The notes under the pieces are model-generated. The model did no database searches, was not told the origin of the DNA, and was given only the letters and a program-made list of their open reading frames with translations. Of a DNA stretch of 64,000 nt, positions 9,167-19,707 are shown piece by piece. Source of the stretch: CAVTJX01 sp963735175. Lineage in GTDB: Bacteria; Electryoneota; RPQS01. The position numbers were made by a program, and so were the translations under genes. The stretch lies in the NCBI GenBank assembly GCA_963735175.1, contig CAVTJX010000018.1:124001-188000 (forward strand). The letters are read 5' to 3'. Each line of letters begins with the position of its first letter. Position 1 is the stretch's first letter.

Positions 9167-9928
9167 TCAGTGAATCATGTGCGCCATCCGCTCCCAGCGG
9201 ATTTTTTCGTAGAAGCGGTGCAGCGGCACGTTTTTATTCCAACTGAGATAGATGACCAGCGCCTGCCCGACGATATCATCCTCACTCAGGAAACCCCAGT
9301 AACGCGAGTCGGCGCTGTTATCGCGATTGTCACCCATCATGAAATAATGACGCGGCGGCACGGTCAGCGGTCCGAAATTGTCGTGATTCCAGCGCGCGCC
9401 CGCCGGAGCAAAGATCCCGCGTTCACGCACATTGGGCGGTAACGGCACGGGGCCGGTGAACTTGGAGTGCGGAGGATTCTGAAACGGTTGTCCGTCGACA
9501 TACAGCTGGCGGTCACGAATCTCCAACGTCTGTCCCGGCCCGGCCACGCAGCGCTTGATGTAATTCAAACTCGGGTCGAGGGGGTACTTGAAGACGAGGA
9601 TATCGCCCGGCTTGGGCCGGTTCGTACCGGGAAGGCGGGTCGCAGGCAAATGGAAACCGATCTTCGTGAACGGCACGCCGATCCAGTCGGGTGTGCGAAT
9701 ACCATAGACGAATTTATTGACCAGCAGGAAATCGCCCACCAGCAGCGTGTCTTCCATCGAGCCGGTGGGGATGCGGAAGGCTTCCACCGTCGTTACCCGG
9801 ATGAAAAAAACCATGAGAACGAGCGTGACGATGAATTCCGACCATTCGCGCAGAACGCTTTTCGGGCGTGGCGTGTCAGCCTTGCGCGGCAGAGGTTCAG
9901 TGGTGCTTCTCTCAGCGGGTATGGGCAC
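9167..9928 (-). CDS. lepB: Signal peptidase I
   Basis: Inner-membrane protease that removes signal peptides from exported proteins. One N-terminal membrane segment (FIVTLVLMVFFI), then the catalytic serine in IPTGSMEDTLLVGD (Ser57), the catalytic lysine in YIKRCVAGPGQ (about Lys125), and the box GDNRDNSADSRYWG near the end. It has 253 residues, with a proline- and charge-rich cytosolic start. It is the last gene of the long minus-strand run, about 49 bases after lepA; lepA-lepB adjacency is common in bacteria. Intact frame. Confidence 0.96.
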   Translation of the reverse strand: MPIPAERSTTEPLPRKADTPRPKSVLREWSEFIVTLVLMVFFIRVTTVEAFRIPTGSMEDTLLVGDFLLVNKFVYGIRTPDWIGVPFTKIGFHLPATRLPGTNRPKPGDILVFKYPLDPSLNYIKRCVAGPGQTLEIRDRQLYVDGQPFQNPPHSKFTGPVPLPPNVRERGIFAPAGARWNHDNFGPLTVPPRHYFMMGDNRDNSADSRYWGFLSEDDIVGQALVIYLSWNKNVPLHRFYEKIRWERMAHMIH

Positions 9929-9977
9929 GAATCAAATCCCTCACGTGACGATAATAGTTAGGGCGGCGCGGCAGCGA

Positions 9978-11771
9978 CTATTCGGCTTTGAGGATCGCCA
10001 GGAACGCGTCCTGCGGGATCTCGACATTGCCGATGGCTTTCATCCGCTTTTTGCCGGCTTTTTGTTTTTCCAGGAGTTTCTTCTTACGCGAGACATCTCC
10101 GCCGTAGCATTTCGCCAGTACGTTCTTGCGCATGGCTTTCACCGTGGAACGGGCGATGATCCGCGACCCCACGCTGGCCTGGATAGCCACATCGAAGAGT
10201 TGGCGGGGGATCAGATTCTCCAGCCGGTCACAAACACGGCGGCCCCAGTCATACGCCTTGTCCTGGTGGACGATCACAGACAATGCGTCCACAACCTCGC
10301 CGTTTACCAGCACGTCGAGCTTGGTCAGTTCGCTCGGCCGATAGCTGTGGAATTCATAATCCAGCGACGCGTAACCGCGGGAGACGCTCTTCAATTTATC
10401 GTAGAAATCGAATATTATTTCAGCCAGCGGGAATTCGTAATGCAGATTGACACGCTTGGCGTCGACATACTCCGTATTGAGGTGCATTCCGCGATGCTCA
10501 ATGGAGAGCTGCATGATCGGCCCGATGTACTCTTCCGGCGTGATGATCGAGGCCCGGATGATCGGTTCTTCGAGATGGTCATACGTCGTGGGCGAGGGCA
10601 GCAGCACGGGATTGTCGACGAGCTTCAGTTCGCCGTCGTTCATAATCGCCCGGTATTCCACTGACGGGATTGTGCATACAAGGTTCATCCCGTACTCGCG
10701 CTCAAGCCGCTCCTGAATGATCTCCATGTGCAGCAAGCCGAGAAACCCGACGCGAAAACCGAAACCGAGCGCCATGGAGGATTCGGGCTCGTAAAGCAGC
10801 GCGGAGTCGTTCAGGCGAAGTTTCGCCAGCGAATCACGCAGCAATTCGTAATCGGCTGTGTCAGCCGGGTACAGCCCGGCGTAGACCATCGGCTTCACTT
10901 CGCGATAGCCGGGTAGCGGCTCACCGGCGGGCTGGGTGGCGTCGAACATCGTGTCGCCGACGCGAACGTCACGCACGTCACGGCAGCCTGTCACGACATA
11001 GCCGACTTCGCCCGCCCGCAGGACGTCGCGCTTGATTTGCGCCAGACGCAGGATTCCCACTTCTCCCACATCAAACTCTTTTCCACCGGCGGCAAAACGG
11101 ATGCGCGTCCCGGTTTCCACCTGACCGTCCACGACGCGCACATAAGCGATCGTGCCGCGATAGCTCTCGTAGAGCGAATCGAAGATCAGCGCTCGCAGCG
11201 GAGCCGCGGCGTCGCCTTTCGGCGGCGGCACCAAATCGACTACCGCGCGCAACACGCTTTCGGTGTTCTCGCCCGTTTTGGCGCTGACCTTCAGCACCTC
11301 CTCCTCGCTCACGCCCAGCAGCTCCATCACCTGGTGCGTCACTTCCTCCACGCGCGCCGCCGGCAAGTCGATCTTGTTGAGCACGGGAATGATTTCGAGA
11401 CCCGCGTCCAGCGCGAGATAGAGGTTCGACAGCGTCTGCGCTTCCATTCCCTGCGTGGCGTCCACGACCAGAATCGCGCCCTCGCAAGCCTTCAGACTGC
11501 GCGAGACTTCGTACGTGAAGTCGACATGTCCGGGGGTGTCGATCAGGTTGAGGATGTAGTCTTCGCCGTCCGTATGCCGGTAATGCATCGTGATCGGATG
11601 CATTTTAATGGTGATGCCGCGCTCCTGCTCGAGGTCCATGGAGTCCAGGACCTGTTTGCGCATCTGGCGTGGATCCAGCGTTTGGGTGAGCTCGAGCAGC
11701 CGGTCCGCGAGCGTGGATTTGCCGTGGTCAATATGGGCGACAATACAGAAATTTCGAATGCGCTCGAGCAT
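9978..11771 (-). CDS. lepA: Elongation factor 4 (LepA)
   Basis: Translational GTPase that acts on ribosomes in the post-translocation state. The sequence shows G1 AHIDHGKSTLADR near residue 12, switch II DTPGHVDFTYEV, NKIDLP, and the LepA-specific C-terminal domain (YGGDVSRKKKLLEKQK AGKKRMK region near residue 565). It is 597 residues, standard, with an intact frame. ATG start at IRNFCIVAHIDHGKST. It lies between the PspC gene and signal peptidase. Confidence 0.97.
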   Translation of the reverse strand: MLERIRNFCIVAHIDHGKSTLADRLLELTQTLDPRQMRKQVLDSMDLEQERGITIKMHPITMHYRHTDGEDYILNLIDTPGHVDFTYEVSRSLKACEGAILVVDATQGMEAQTLSNLYLALDAGLEIIPVLNKIDLPAARVEEVTHQVMELLGVSEEEVLKVSAKTGENTESVLRAVVDLVPPPKGDAAAPLRALIFDSLYESYRGTIAYVRVVDGQVETGTRIRFAAGGKEFDVGEVGILRLAQIKRDVLRAGEVGYVVTGCRDVRDVRVGDTMFDATQPAGEPLPGYREVKPMVYAGLYPADTADYELLRDSLAKLRLNDSALLYEPESSMALGFGFRVGFLGLLHMEIIQERLEREYGMNLVCTIPSVEYRAIMNDGELKLVDNPVLLPSPTTYDHLEEPIIRASIITPEEYIGPIMQLSIEHRGMHLNTEYVDAKRVNLHYEFPLAEIIFDFYDKLKSVSRGYASLDYEFHSYRPSELTKLDVLVNGEVVDALSVIVHQDKAYDWGRRVCDRLENLIPRQLFDVAIQASVGSRIIARSTVKAMRKNVLAKCYGGDVSRKKKLLEKQKAGKKRMKAIGNVEIPQDAFLAILKAE

Positions 11772-11804
11772 GAGGTCGTTAATGAGCAGTCTCCCCGGCC
11801 GGTT

Positions 11805-12467
11805 TCAGTCTTCCAGCGGCATCACGATCCAAAGAATCAGGTATAAGAGCAGTCCCGCTCCGCCAAAGAAAAGCAGTACGATCCACAGCAGGCGAATAAT
11901 CGTCGCGTCGATTCCGATGTAGTCCCCGACACCCGCGCTGATGCCCGCAATCTTGCGGCCGCGCCGCCGACGAACGAGGCTGTGACGCAAAAAAGGAGAC
12001 GCTGTCTCGTGCCCGCCGGCAACAGACGGTTCGATTTCCGGCGTGTGCGGAACAGCGATCACCGGTTCACGATTCGAGAAGATAAGGACAAGGCCGAGTG
12101 TCACAAGCAACGCCGGCGCAGTAAAGCGCCAGCCGGTCCAGGTGAAGAACACCGGCAGAAACAACGCCATCAGCGCCAGCATCCCCGCCACTACCAACAG
12201 CGCGCCGACGATGATGCGGGAGGACGACCGGCGCGGCTGAACGGAATCGGGGATTCCCGGCAAGCCCGGTTCCGCGAGTGGCATCAGCAGCCACGCGAAA
12301 GCATACAGTACACCGCCACCGATGCCGAACGAAATGATCGTCAACGCCACGTAGACCACTCGTACGACCACTGAATCCCAACCCAGATATTCCGCCACTC
12401 CGCCGCAGACGCCGCCGAATACGCGGTCCGTCCGCGAACGCGCTAACCGTCTCGCGGGTGTCTCCAT
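11805..12467 (-). CDS. Membrane protein with two PspC domains
   Basis: Inner-membrane protein built from two PspC-type modules. The first (DRVFGGVCGGVAEYLGWD) is followed by a membrane segment; two central hydrophobic segments (IIVGALLVVAGMLALMALFL, ALLVTLGLVLIFS) follow; the second module (KIAGISAGVGDYIGIDATI) precedes a C-terminal membrane helix (GLLLYLILWIVM). PspC is known in envelope stress response, but no pspA, pspB or pspF-like gene is beside it, so the role here is open. Start chosen at METPARRL because AAGGA lies eight bases upstream, overlapping the greA stop; a longer reading runs into greA. Confidence 0.8.
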   Translation of the reverse strand: METPARRLARSRTDRVFGGVCGGVAEYLGWDSVVVRVVYVALTIISFGIGGGVLYAFAWLLMPLAEPGLPGIPDSVQPRRSSSRIIVGALLVVAGMLALMALFLPVFFTWTGWRFTAPALLVTLGLVLIFSNREPVIAVPHTPEIEPSVAGGHETASPFLRHSLVRRRRGRKIAGISAGVGDYIGIDATIIRLLWIVLLFFGGAGLLLYLILWIVMPLED

Positions 12468-12477
12468 AGTCGGATCC

Positions 12478-12969
12478 TTACGTTTGCACCGGCAGGATCT
12501 CCAGAATCTTCCAGGTAACCGTACCGGCCGGTATCTGGATTTCCACGGTTTCACCGACCTTGCGCCCCATCAGCCCCTGTCCCACGGGCGACTGGTGGCT
12601 GATCTTGCCCTCCGCAGGATTGGCTTCGGTGGCGGAGACGAGGCTAAATTCACGCTCGCGCTTCTTCTTGCTATCGAAAATGCGGACGCGGGTGTAGATG
12701 CGCACTTGATCGGTGTTCACGCTGGTTTCGTCGACCAGCACCGCCGTCCGCATGATCGCCTCGAGTTGAAAGATTTTCTGGTCGATGCGCGTCAATTCCT
12801 CGCGCGCCGCATGGTATTCCGCATTCTCGGAAAGGTCGCCGTGCGCGCGGGCTGTGGCGAGCTGCTTCACCATGGCGGGCCGCTTTTCACTCCGCAGCTC
12901 ATTAAGCTGCGTGATCAGCTTTTCCATGCCTGCTTTTGTGATATACTGGCTCTCCAAACTCAACTCCAA
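12478..12969 (-). CDS. greA: Transcription elongation factor GreA
   Basis: Secondary-channel factor that stimulates transcript cleavage in backtracked RNA polymerase. The N-terminal coiled coil carries the conserved tip region (AHGDLSENAEYHAAREEL, with the two acidic residues), and the C-terminal globular domain has SPVGQGLMGRKVGETVEI. It is 163 residues against about 158 typical. It is four bases after the amidase stop codon, and its own stop overlaps the ribosome-binding site of the PspC gene, so this is one transcript. Confidence 0.96.
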   Translation of the reverse strand: MELSLESQYITKAGMEKLITQLNELRSEKRPAMVKQLATARAHGDLSENAEYHAAREELTRIDQKIFQLEAIMRTAVLVDETSVNTDQVRIYTRVRIFDSKKKREREFSLVSATEANPAEGKISHQSPVGQGLMGRKVGETVEIQIPAGTVTWKILEILPVQT

Positions 12970-12973
12970 CTAT

Positions 12974-14442
12974 CTATGGTTCGCTCTGAAAGTACTCGCC
13001 CAGACCACTCGCCAGCCCACGGGCTAAGGAGTGTAGAAATGCATCAGTTTGCAAAAGTTCTTCTTCACGTGGATCTATGAGATAGGCCGCCTCGACCAGC
13101 ACCGCCGGGAACGCGGTCGGACGCACCACGGCAAGATTAGCGTAATTCAATCCATCATCCCGAAGATTCGAGGCAGACAACAGGTGGCGATGAAGGATCT
13201 CTGCCGCCGGCCGCGACGCGCTCTGATAATAATAAGTGCCACTGCCGTGGCGAATGCAGGGATTCTCGCTGTCGGGCAGCGCGTTGCCGTGGAGACTGAT
13301 GAAAAAATCGGGTGCTGTTTGGCGGGCGATGTCGATGCGCGAGTACAGGTCGAGGTTCGTATCGGCCGTACGCGTCAGTCGCACCCGCGCATCGCGCTGT
13401 TCGAGTTCCGCTTTTAGAAACAGGGCGAGGCGGAGGGTAACATCCCGTTCCAGCGTACCGAGTGGACCGATCGCGCCGTCTGAATCTCCGCCATGTCCCG
13501 GATCGACGACAATGGTCTTACCCTTCAATCCGCGCTCGCGCTTAGGTTCCGGAGCGCGGATTGCGACTCGCAGGCTGTCATTTTCCCACCCGATTTCATA
13601 ACCCTGCCAAATGGGAGCCGCACAGCGGAATTCCAGCTTCACGGCATTCGGCTGTTGTTGCCAGACGATTTCGCGCAGAAAACCGTCGTCTACGCTATAT
13701 GAAATGCGATCAATGGCTGCGCGCGTTCCGTAGACCGTGACCGAGAGGGATCGATGGTCGGGACTCAATTCGGAAGTCCATACGGCGGCGCGCGGCAGCG
13801 CTATCGCACAATGGGAATCCCGTCCGTCGGATCCACACACACCGCGACCCAGCAGAGTATAAGTCAGTGTCGAATCCAGGAGTCGAGCGTCACAAAACGG
13901 TCTTCGATTACACTCCACAAACCGGCACCCAGGTCAATGCGATAGAAACCGTTTTCGTGACTAATTGCGAGCAGGGAGCAACCGGAATCGGGGAAGAGAA
14001 AATAGCCACCGCTGACAGCCGTGCGCGCATGAGCATTGGGAACCGCCACGCGCAGCACACGGGGATAACGAATAGCCGACAACGAATCCGGCGCAATCGC
14101 CGCAACAGTGTCTGGCGCCAATCCATAGGGAAAGCGCAGCGAAGCAATCTCGCTGCCGCCGCGGCGGAGGCTTAATTGCCAGGCGCGGTGCGTACTATCT
14201 TTAACCAACGGCAGCCACGCCAGAAACGCGCCGCGTGCCGTTAGCGGGACGGCAACATTATTGATGAATAGTTCACCACGTGGCGGTTCCACACGACCCA
14301 AGACGAAAGTGGAATCGAGCGTTGCGGGATAGGTGTAAACCTGGCCCGCTTCGGCACGCGGATACACCAGCGTGATTTGCTGCGCGGAGGCCGGCAGCGC
14401 AAACCACAGCACCCACACGAAAACGAGGAGTGTCGCTTTCAC
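12974..14442 (-). CDS. Exported N-acetylmuramoyl-L-alanine amidase (Amidase_3), frameshifted
   Basis: Periplasmic zinc hydrolase cutting the amide bond between MurNAc and the stem peptide. The first frame (14442 to about 13870) has a signal peptide (LLVFVWVLWFALPASA) and about 170 residues of a beta-rich N-terminal domain. After a break near 13875, LDSTLTYTLLGRG resumes and leads to the Amidase_3 domain: VVDPGHGGDSDGAIG (His), TLERDVTL (Glu), FFISLHGNA (His), AVLVEAAYLID (Glu). Rejoined length is about 488 residues. It overlaps coaX upstream by four bases. A second amidase lies at 61.5 kb; unlike that one, this has an extra N-terminal domain. Confidence 0.85.
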
Positions 14443-15209
14443 TGCTGCTCCGCGATCAGCCGGATACCCTCGAGCACGAGGTCAGGTTCGACGGCGTGAA
14501 TACTCGGACAATGCGGCTTCAGGATGTCGGAGAATCCGCCCGTGGCCACAACCGTTAAATGGCCGTCTAGCGTCGCCGCAATCCTCGCGATTATTCCTTC
14601 AATCATATCGACGGCGCCGAAGAAAACACCGGACTGAATTGCGCTCTGCGTCGTCCGGCCAACCACTTCGGCAGGGGCAACCAGTTCGACCCGCGGCAGC
14701 AGTGCAGCCGTGCGATGCAACGACTCGATTGCCGTAATTAATCCCGGCGCGATCAACCCGCCGCGATAAACGCCGTCCGCGCTGACCACGTCGAATACGG
14801 TGGCCGTACCCAAATCGACGACGACCAGCGGGCCGCCATACTTCTCAAACGCCGCCACCGCGCCGCATAAACGGTCCGCGCCGACGGAAGACGGCGGGTC
14901 GTAATCAATGCGTAAGCGATGGACTTTTTCCCAGGTGATGACCAGCGGCGCCAGCTTCAGGCGGTGTCGTGTCATCAGTGCATATGCCGCCGTCAGTTCG
15001 GGTACCACCGACGAAATCGCCACGGAATCCACGGTGCGCACGTCGATATTCGCGCTCTGCAAAAACTGGCGCAGGAAGATCCAAAGTTCATCGCCGGTTC
15101 GTGCAACGCGTGTGGCCATGCGCCAATGCTCGGCAAGGGTCCCACCGTCAAACAGACCGAGCGTCGTATGCGTGTTGCCAGCGTCCACCGCCAACAGTCG
15201 GCCGCTCAC
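14439..15209 (-). CDS. coaX: Type III pantothenate kinase
   Basis: Phosphorylates pantothenate, first step of coenzyme A synthesis, in the ASKHA fold and without feedback inhibition by CoA. Motifs: LLAVDAGNTHTTLGLFD (phosphate 1), PSSVGADRLCGAVAAF, and VVVDLGTATVFDVV. It has 256 residues in an intact frame. It overlaps birA by four bases at its start and the amidase by four at its end. CoaX beside a class I biotin ligase is a recurrent bacterial arrangement (known). Confidence 0.95.
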   Translation of the reverse strand: MSGRLLAVDAGNTHTTLGLFDGGTLAEHWRMATRVARTGDELWIFLRQFLQSANIDVRTVDSVAISSVVPELTAAYALMTRHRLKLAPLVITWEKVHRLRIDYDPPSSVGADRLCGAVAAFEKYGGPLVVVDLGTATVFDVVSADGVYRGGLIAPGLITAIESLHRTAALLPRVELVAPAEVVGRTTQSAIQSGVFFGAVDMIEGIIARIAATLDGHLTVVATGGFSDILKPHCPSIHAVEPDLVLEGIRLIAEQQ

Positions 15210-15987
15210 AGTTCGATCTCCCCCGTGAATATTTCGTGAGTTCTGCCCGCTTCGTCCCGCAGTAAAAGCTGACCGCTGTCGCCCAGTCCGAGGAAGTGGC
15301 CGGAAAGTGTATGATCACCCTCGCGGCGTGTCAGCCACGCCTCTTTCGGCGGGCCAAAACGCTCCCAGCGCGAACGCAGCGCTGTGTACTTACCCTCCAG
15401 AAACAGGTCGAAAAGTAATTCCCAACCCGCAAGGATTTCGGCCAAAAGCGACTCGCGAGTGATCAGTTCACCGGTCTCCGTCGCGATAGATGTCGCGGTT
15501 GCGCGCAGCTCGGCAGGGAGACTCTCGGCACGCAAGTTAACGTTGACTCCCATACCGACAACGGAGATAGCGTGCGCTCCCTGCAACGTCGTCTGCCCGA
15601 GAATCCCCGCGACCTTGCGGCCGTTCAGTAGCACATCGTTGGGCCACTTGACGGAAACGTGTACCGCTTCTCCCCAGTGGGCAAACAGTACTTCCGCCAA
15701 CGCAGTCGCCGGAATCAAGCTCTGAAAGCCCGCGCCGGATTCGGTCACCGGATAACGCAGCAATACCGAAAAGAGCAACGAACCACGGGGCTCGTCAAAC
15801 CACACGCGTGCAAAACGGCCGCGGCCCAGCGTCTGATGCCCGGCAATCGCGACACCTCCCGACATTGTGAACTGCTCCGCATTCTCCGCCAGCCAGCGAT
15901 TGGTGGAATCGACCTCTTCGAGCCACGCATATTCATGTCCGAAGCGGCGGGTTGTCAGATGGCGCAGGAAGAGTTTCGCATCCCACA

Positions 15988-15988
<1 letters not shown>
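15206..15988 (-). CDS. birA: Biotin--[acetyl-CoA carboxylase] ligase, class I
   Basis: Makes biotinyl-AMP and biotinylates the lysine of carrier proteins. Seen: EVDSTNRWL near the start, the adenylate loop TLGRGRFARVWFD, RGSLLFSVLLR, KWPNDVLLNGRKVAGIL, and a C-terminal SH3-like domain. There is no N-terminal HTH, so it should not repress biotin genes. Start chosen at MWDAKLF, where TAATG shares its A with the mutase stop; a longer ORF adds nine residues. Its likely substrate, the biotin carrier, is encoded two genes upstream. Confidence 0.94.
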
Positions 15989-17675
<1,687 letters not shown>

Positions 17676-17679
<4 letters not shown>

Positions 17680-18177
17680 TCGAGCACCATCAGCAAATCG
17701 CCCTTCTCCACCGGCTGCCCCTGCTTCACGTGCAGTTGGCGGACGATGCCGTCGAACGGGCGAACGAATCTCATTTTCCATTTTCATGGCTTCCAGAATC
17801 AGCACCGCGTCGCCTTTATACACCTGTTTCCCGGCAATCACCGGTACACGGAGCACTAACCCCGGCATGGAGGCGCGGATCTCGGCATGATGATGCACCT
17901 CAGAACCGGCGTGCGAGATCCGTTTCAACAGACGGTCGCGTTCCGTCTCGAATTCCACCGGAAATTCGCGTCCGTGCAGGGAAATGTAGCTTTCACGCGG
18001 GCTGTAATCGAGCACGGCGTGCAAAACGCAGCCGTCGCGATGAAATGAAAGGCCACCCCGGGTATCCAGCGCCACTGCGTCGAGTTGCAGCGGACGACCG
18101 TTGACCAGTACGCGCTCCGAATCAAATTCTACGTTATATTCGCGATCCGCGATGCGGACCGTCAGCCATCGAGCCAT
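17676..18177 (-). CDS. Biotin carboxyl carrier protein, frameshifted by one base
   Basis: Carries biotin between the carboxylase and a carboxyltransferase. The N-terminal 90 residues (RIADREYNVEF, LHGREFPVEFETERDR) resemble propionyl-CoA/acyl-CoA carboxylase carriers rather than E. coli AccB. The biotinyl domain has SMPGLVLRVPVIAGKQVYKGD and EAMKMENEI with the target lysine. One extra C in a CCC run near 17758 breaks the frame; removing it restores SPFDGIVRQLHVKQGQ and VEKGDLLMVLE then TGA, a textbook carrier end at about 166 residues. It sits 18 bases after the carboxylase gene and overlaps the mutase gene. Confidence 0.9.
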
Positions 18178-18195
18178 AGGGTACTCCGGTTATAC

Positions 18196-19707
18196 TCAGC
18201 GGAGAGTGCGTTTGTGTCCGCGGGCGCGCCAGCCCGACTCCCTGACCGTCTCGTCGTGGGCTTTCGCCCCACCCGGGGTATCCTGCACCTGCAGAATCGC
18301 GCGGGCAATCGCCGCCGCCAGCAGCGGTTCATCCTCCACCGTGCACTGCAACTCGGCCAGGTAACTATCCAGGAGCGTGGTATCGGCCGAACGCGTGTGG
18401 AATGCGCCCTTGGCAAAGGCGGCGCTCTCCAGAATATGACGGCAAAACGGAATGTTTGTCCGGACACCGGCGATTTCATATTCGCGCAGCGCCCGGATCA
18501 TCCGCTGCCGCGCGATATCCCGCGTTTCCGCGTACGATATAAGCTTGGAGATCATCGGATCATAGAAGCGCGAAATCTCTGCGCCCTCGCGCATGCCACT
18601 GTCCTCGCGCAGTCCCGGTCCCTGGGCGGGCCGCAGCCTTTTCAGTACGCCCGTCGAAGGCAGGAATCCGCCGGGAACGTCTTCGGCGTAGATCCGGACC
18701 TCGATTGCGTGACCGCGACTCTGGATTTGTTCCTGATTCAGCGGCAGCTTTTCGCCGGAGGCAATCTGAAGCTGCAGGCGCACAATATCAAGCCCGGTCA
18801 CCTGCTCGGTGACGGGATGTTCGACTTGTAGCCGCGTGTTCATCTCCAGAAAGTAAAACTTGCCATTGGGATCGAGCAACATCTCCACCGTGCCGGCATT
18901 CACGTAGCCGCTGGCCCGGACCGCGGCAATCGCGGTTTCACCCATCTTCGCACGCAACTCGGGCGTAACAGCCACCGACGGCGATTCCTCGATGATCTTC
19001 TGGTGCCGCCGTTGCAGCGAGCATTCGCGCTCGCCGAGATGAACGGCGTTGCCGTGGGTGTCTGCCAGAATCTGGATCTCGATGTGCCGCGGGCGTTCGA
19101 GGTACTTTTCGGCATAAATCGCGTGATCGCCGAAAGCCCCCAAAGCCTCACGCTGTGCCGCTTCGATCGCATTCCACATTTCGCCGCGCGATTTCACGAC
19201 CCGCATACCCTTGCCGCCACCGCCCGATACCGCCTTCAGCAGAATCGGATACCCCACGTGCTTGGCAAAGACTTCGCCGTCCACCGCCGTACGCAGCGGG
19301 CCGTCGCTGCCGGGAAGCACGGGGACGCCGGCTTTAATCATTCGCGCGCGCGCGCCGGTCTTCGATCCCATCGCGGCAATCGCTGCGGGCGGAGGACCGA
19401 TCCAGATCACTCCGGCCTCGACGACTGCCTGCGCGAAGGCTTCGTTCTCCGCCAGAAAGCCATAGCCGGGATGAATCGCTTGAGCCTCGGTGCGTTTCGC
19501 GACTTCGAGAATTCGCGGCGCGCAGAGGTAACTTTCCGTGGCCGGTGCGGGGCCGATACAATGCGCTTCGTCCATCACATCGGTATGCAGCGCGCCGCGA
19601 TCCGCCTCGGAATAGACGGCGATAGTGCGAATGCCCATTTCGCGGCAGGTGCGCGCGATGCGTACCGCGATTTCGCCGCGATTGGCGATTAAAACGCTTT
19701 TAATCAC
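18196..19707 (-). CDS. accC: Biotin carboxylase subunit (AccC/PccA type)
   Basis: ATP-grasp enzyme that carboxylates carrier-bound biotin with bicarbonate. Motifs: SVLIANRGEIAVRIARTCRE at the start, AIHPGYGFLAENEAFA, the glycine-rich loop SGGGGKGMRVV, GERECSLQRRHQKIIEESP, and EMNTRLQVEHPVTEQVTG near residue 290. It is 503 residues, a little longer than E. coli AccC (449), with an added C-terminal tail. It overlaps the helicase gene by four bases. Neighbours (carrier, mutase, birA) favour propionyl-CoA carboxylation, but accA in the same run means it may also serve acetyl-CoA carboxylase. No carboxyltransferase beta subunit is in the window. Confidence 0.93.
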   Translation of the reverse strand: MIKSVLIANRGEIAVRIARTCREMGIRTIAVYSEADRGALHTDVMDEAHCIGPAPATESYLCAPRILEVAKRTEAQAIHPGYGFLAENEAFAQAVVEAGVIWIGPPPAAIAAMGSKTGARARMIKAGVPVLPGSDGPLRTAVDGEVFAKHVGYPILLKAVSGGGGKGMRVVKSRGEMWNAIEAAQREALGAFGDHAIYAEKYLERPRHIEIQILADTHGNAVHLGERECSLQRRHQKIIEESPSVAVTPELRAKMGETAIAAVRASGYVNAGTVEMLLDPNGKFYFLEMNTRLQVEHPVTEQVTGLDIVRLQLQIASGEKLPLNQEQIQSRGHAIEVRIYAEDVPGGFLPSTGVLKRLRPAQGPGLREDSGMREGAEISRFYDPMISKLISYAETRDIARQRMIRALREYEIAGVRTNIPFCRHILESAAFAKGAFHTRSADTTLLDSYLAELQCTVEDEPLLAAAIARAILQVQDTPGGAKAHDETVRESGWRARGHKRTLR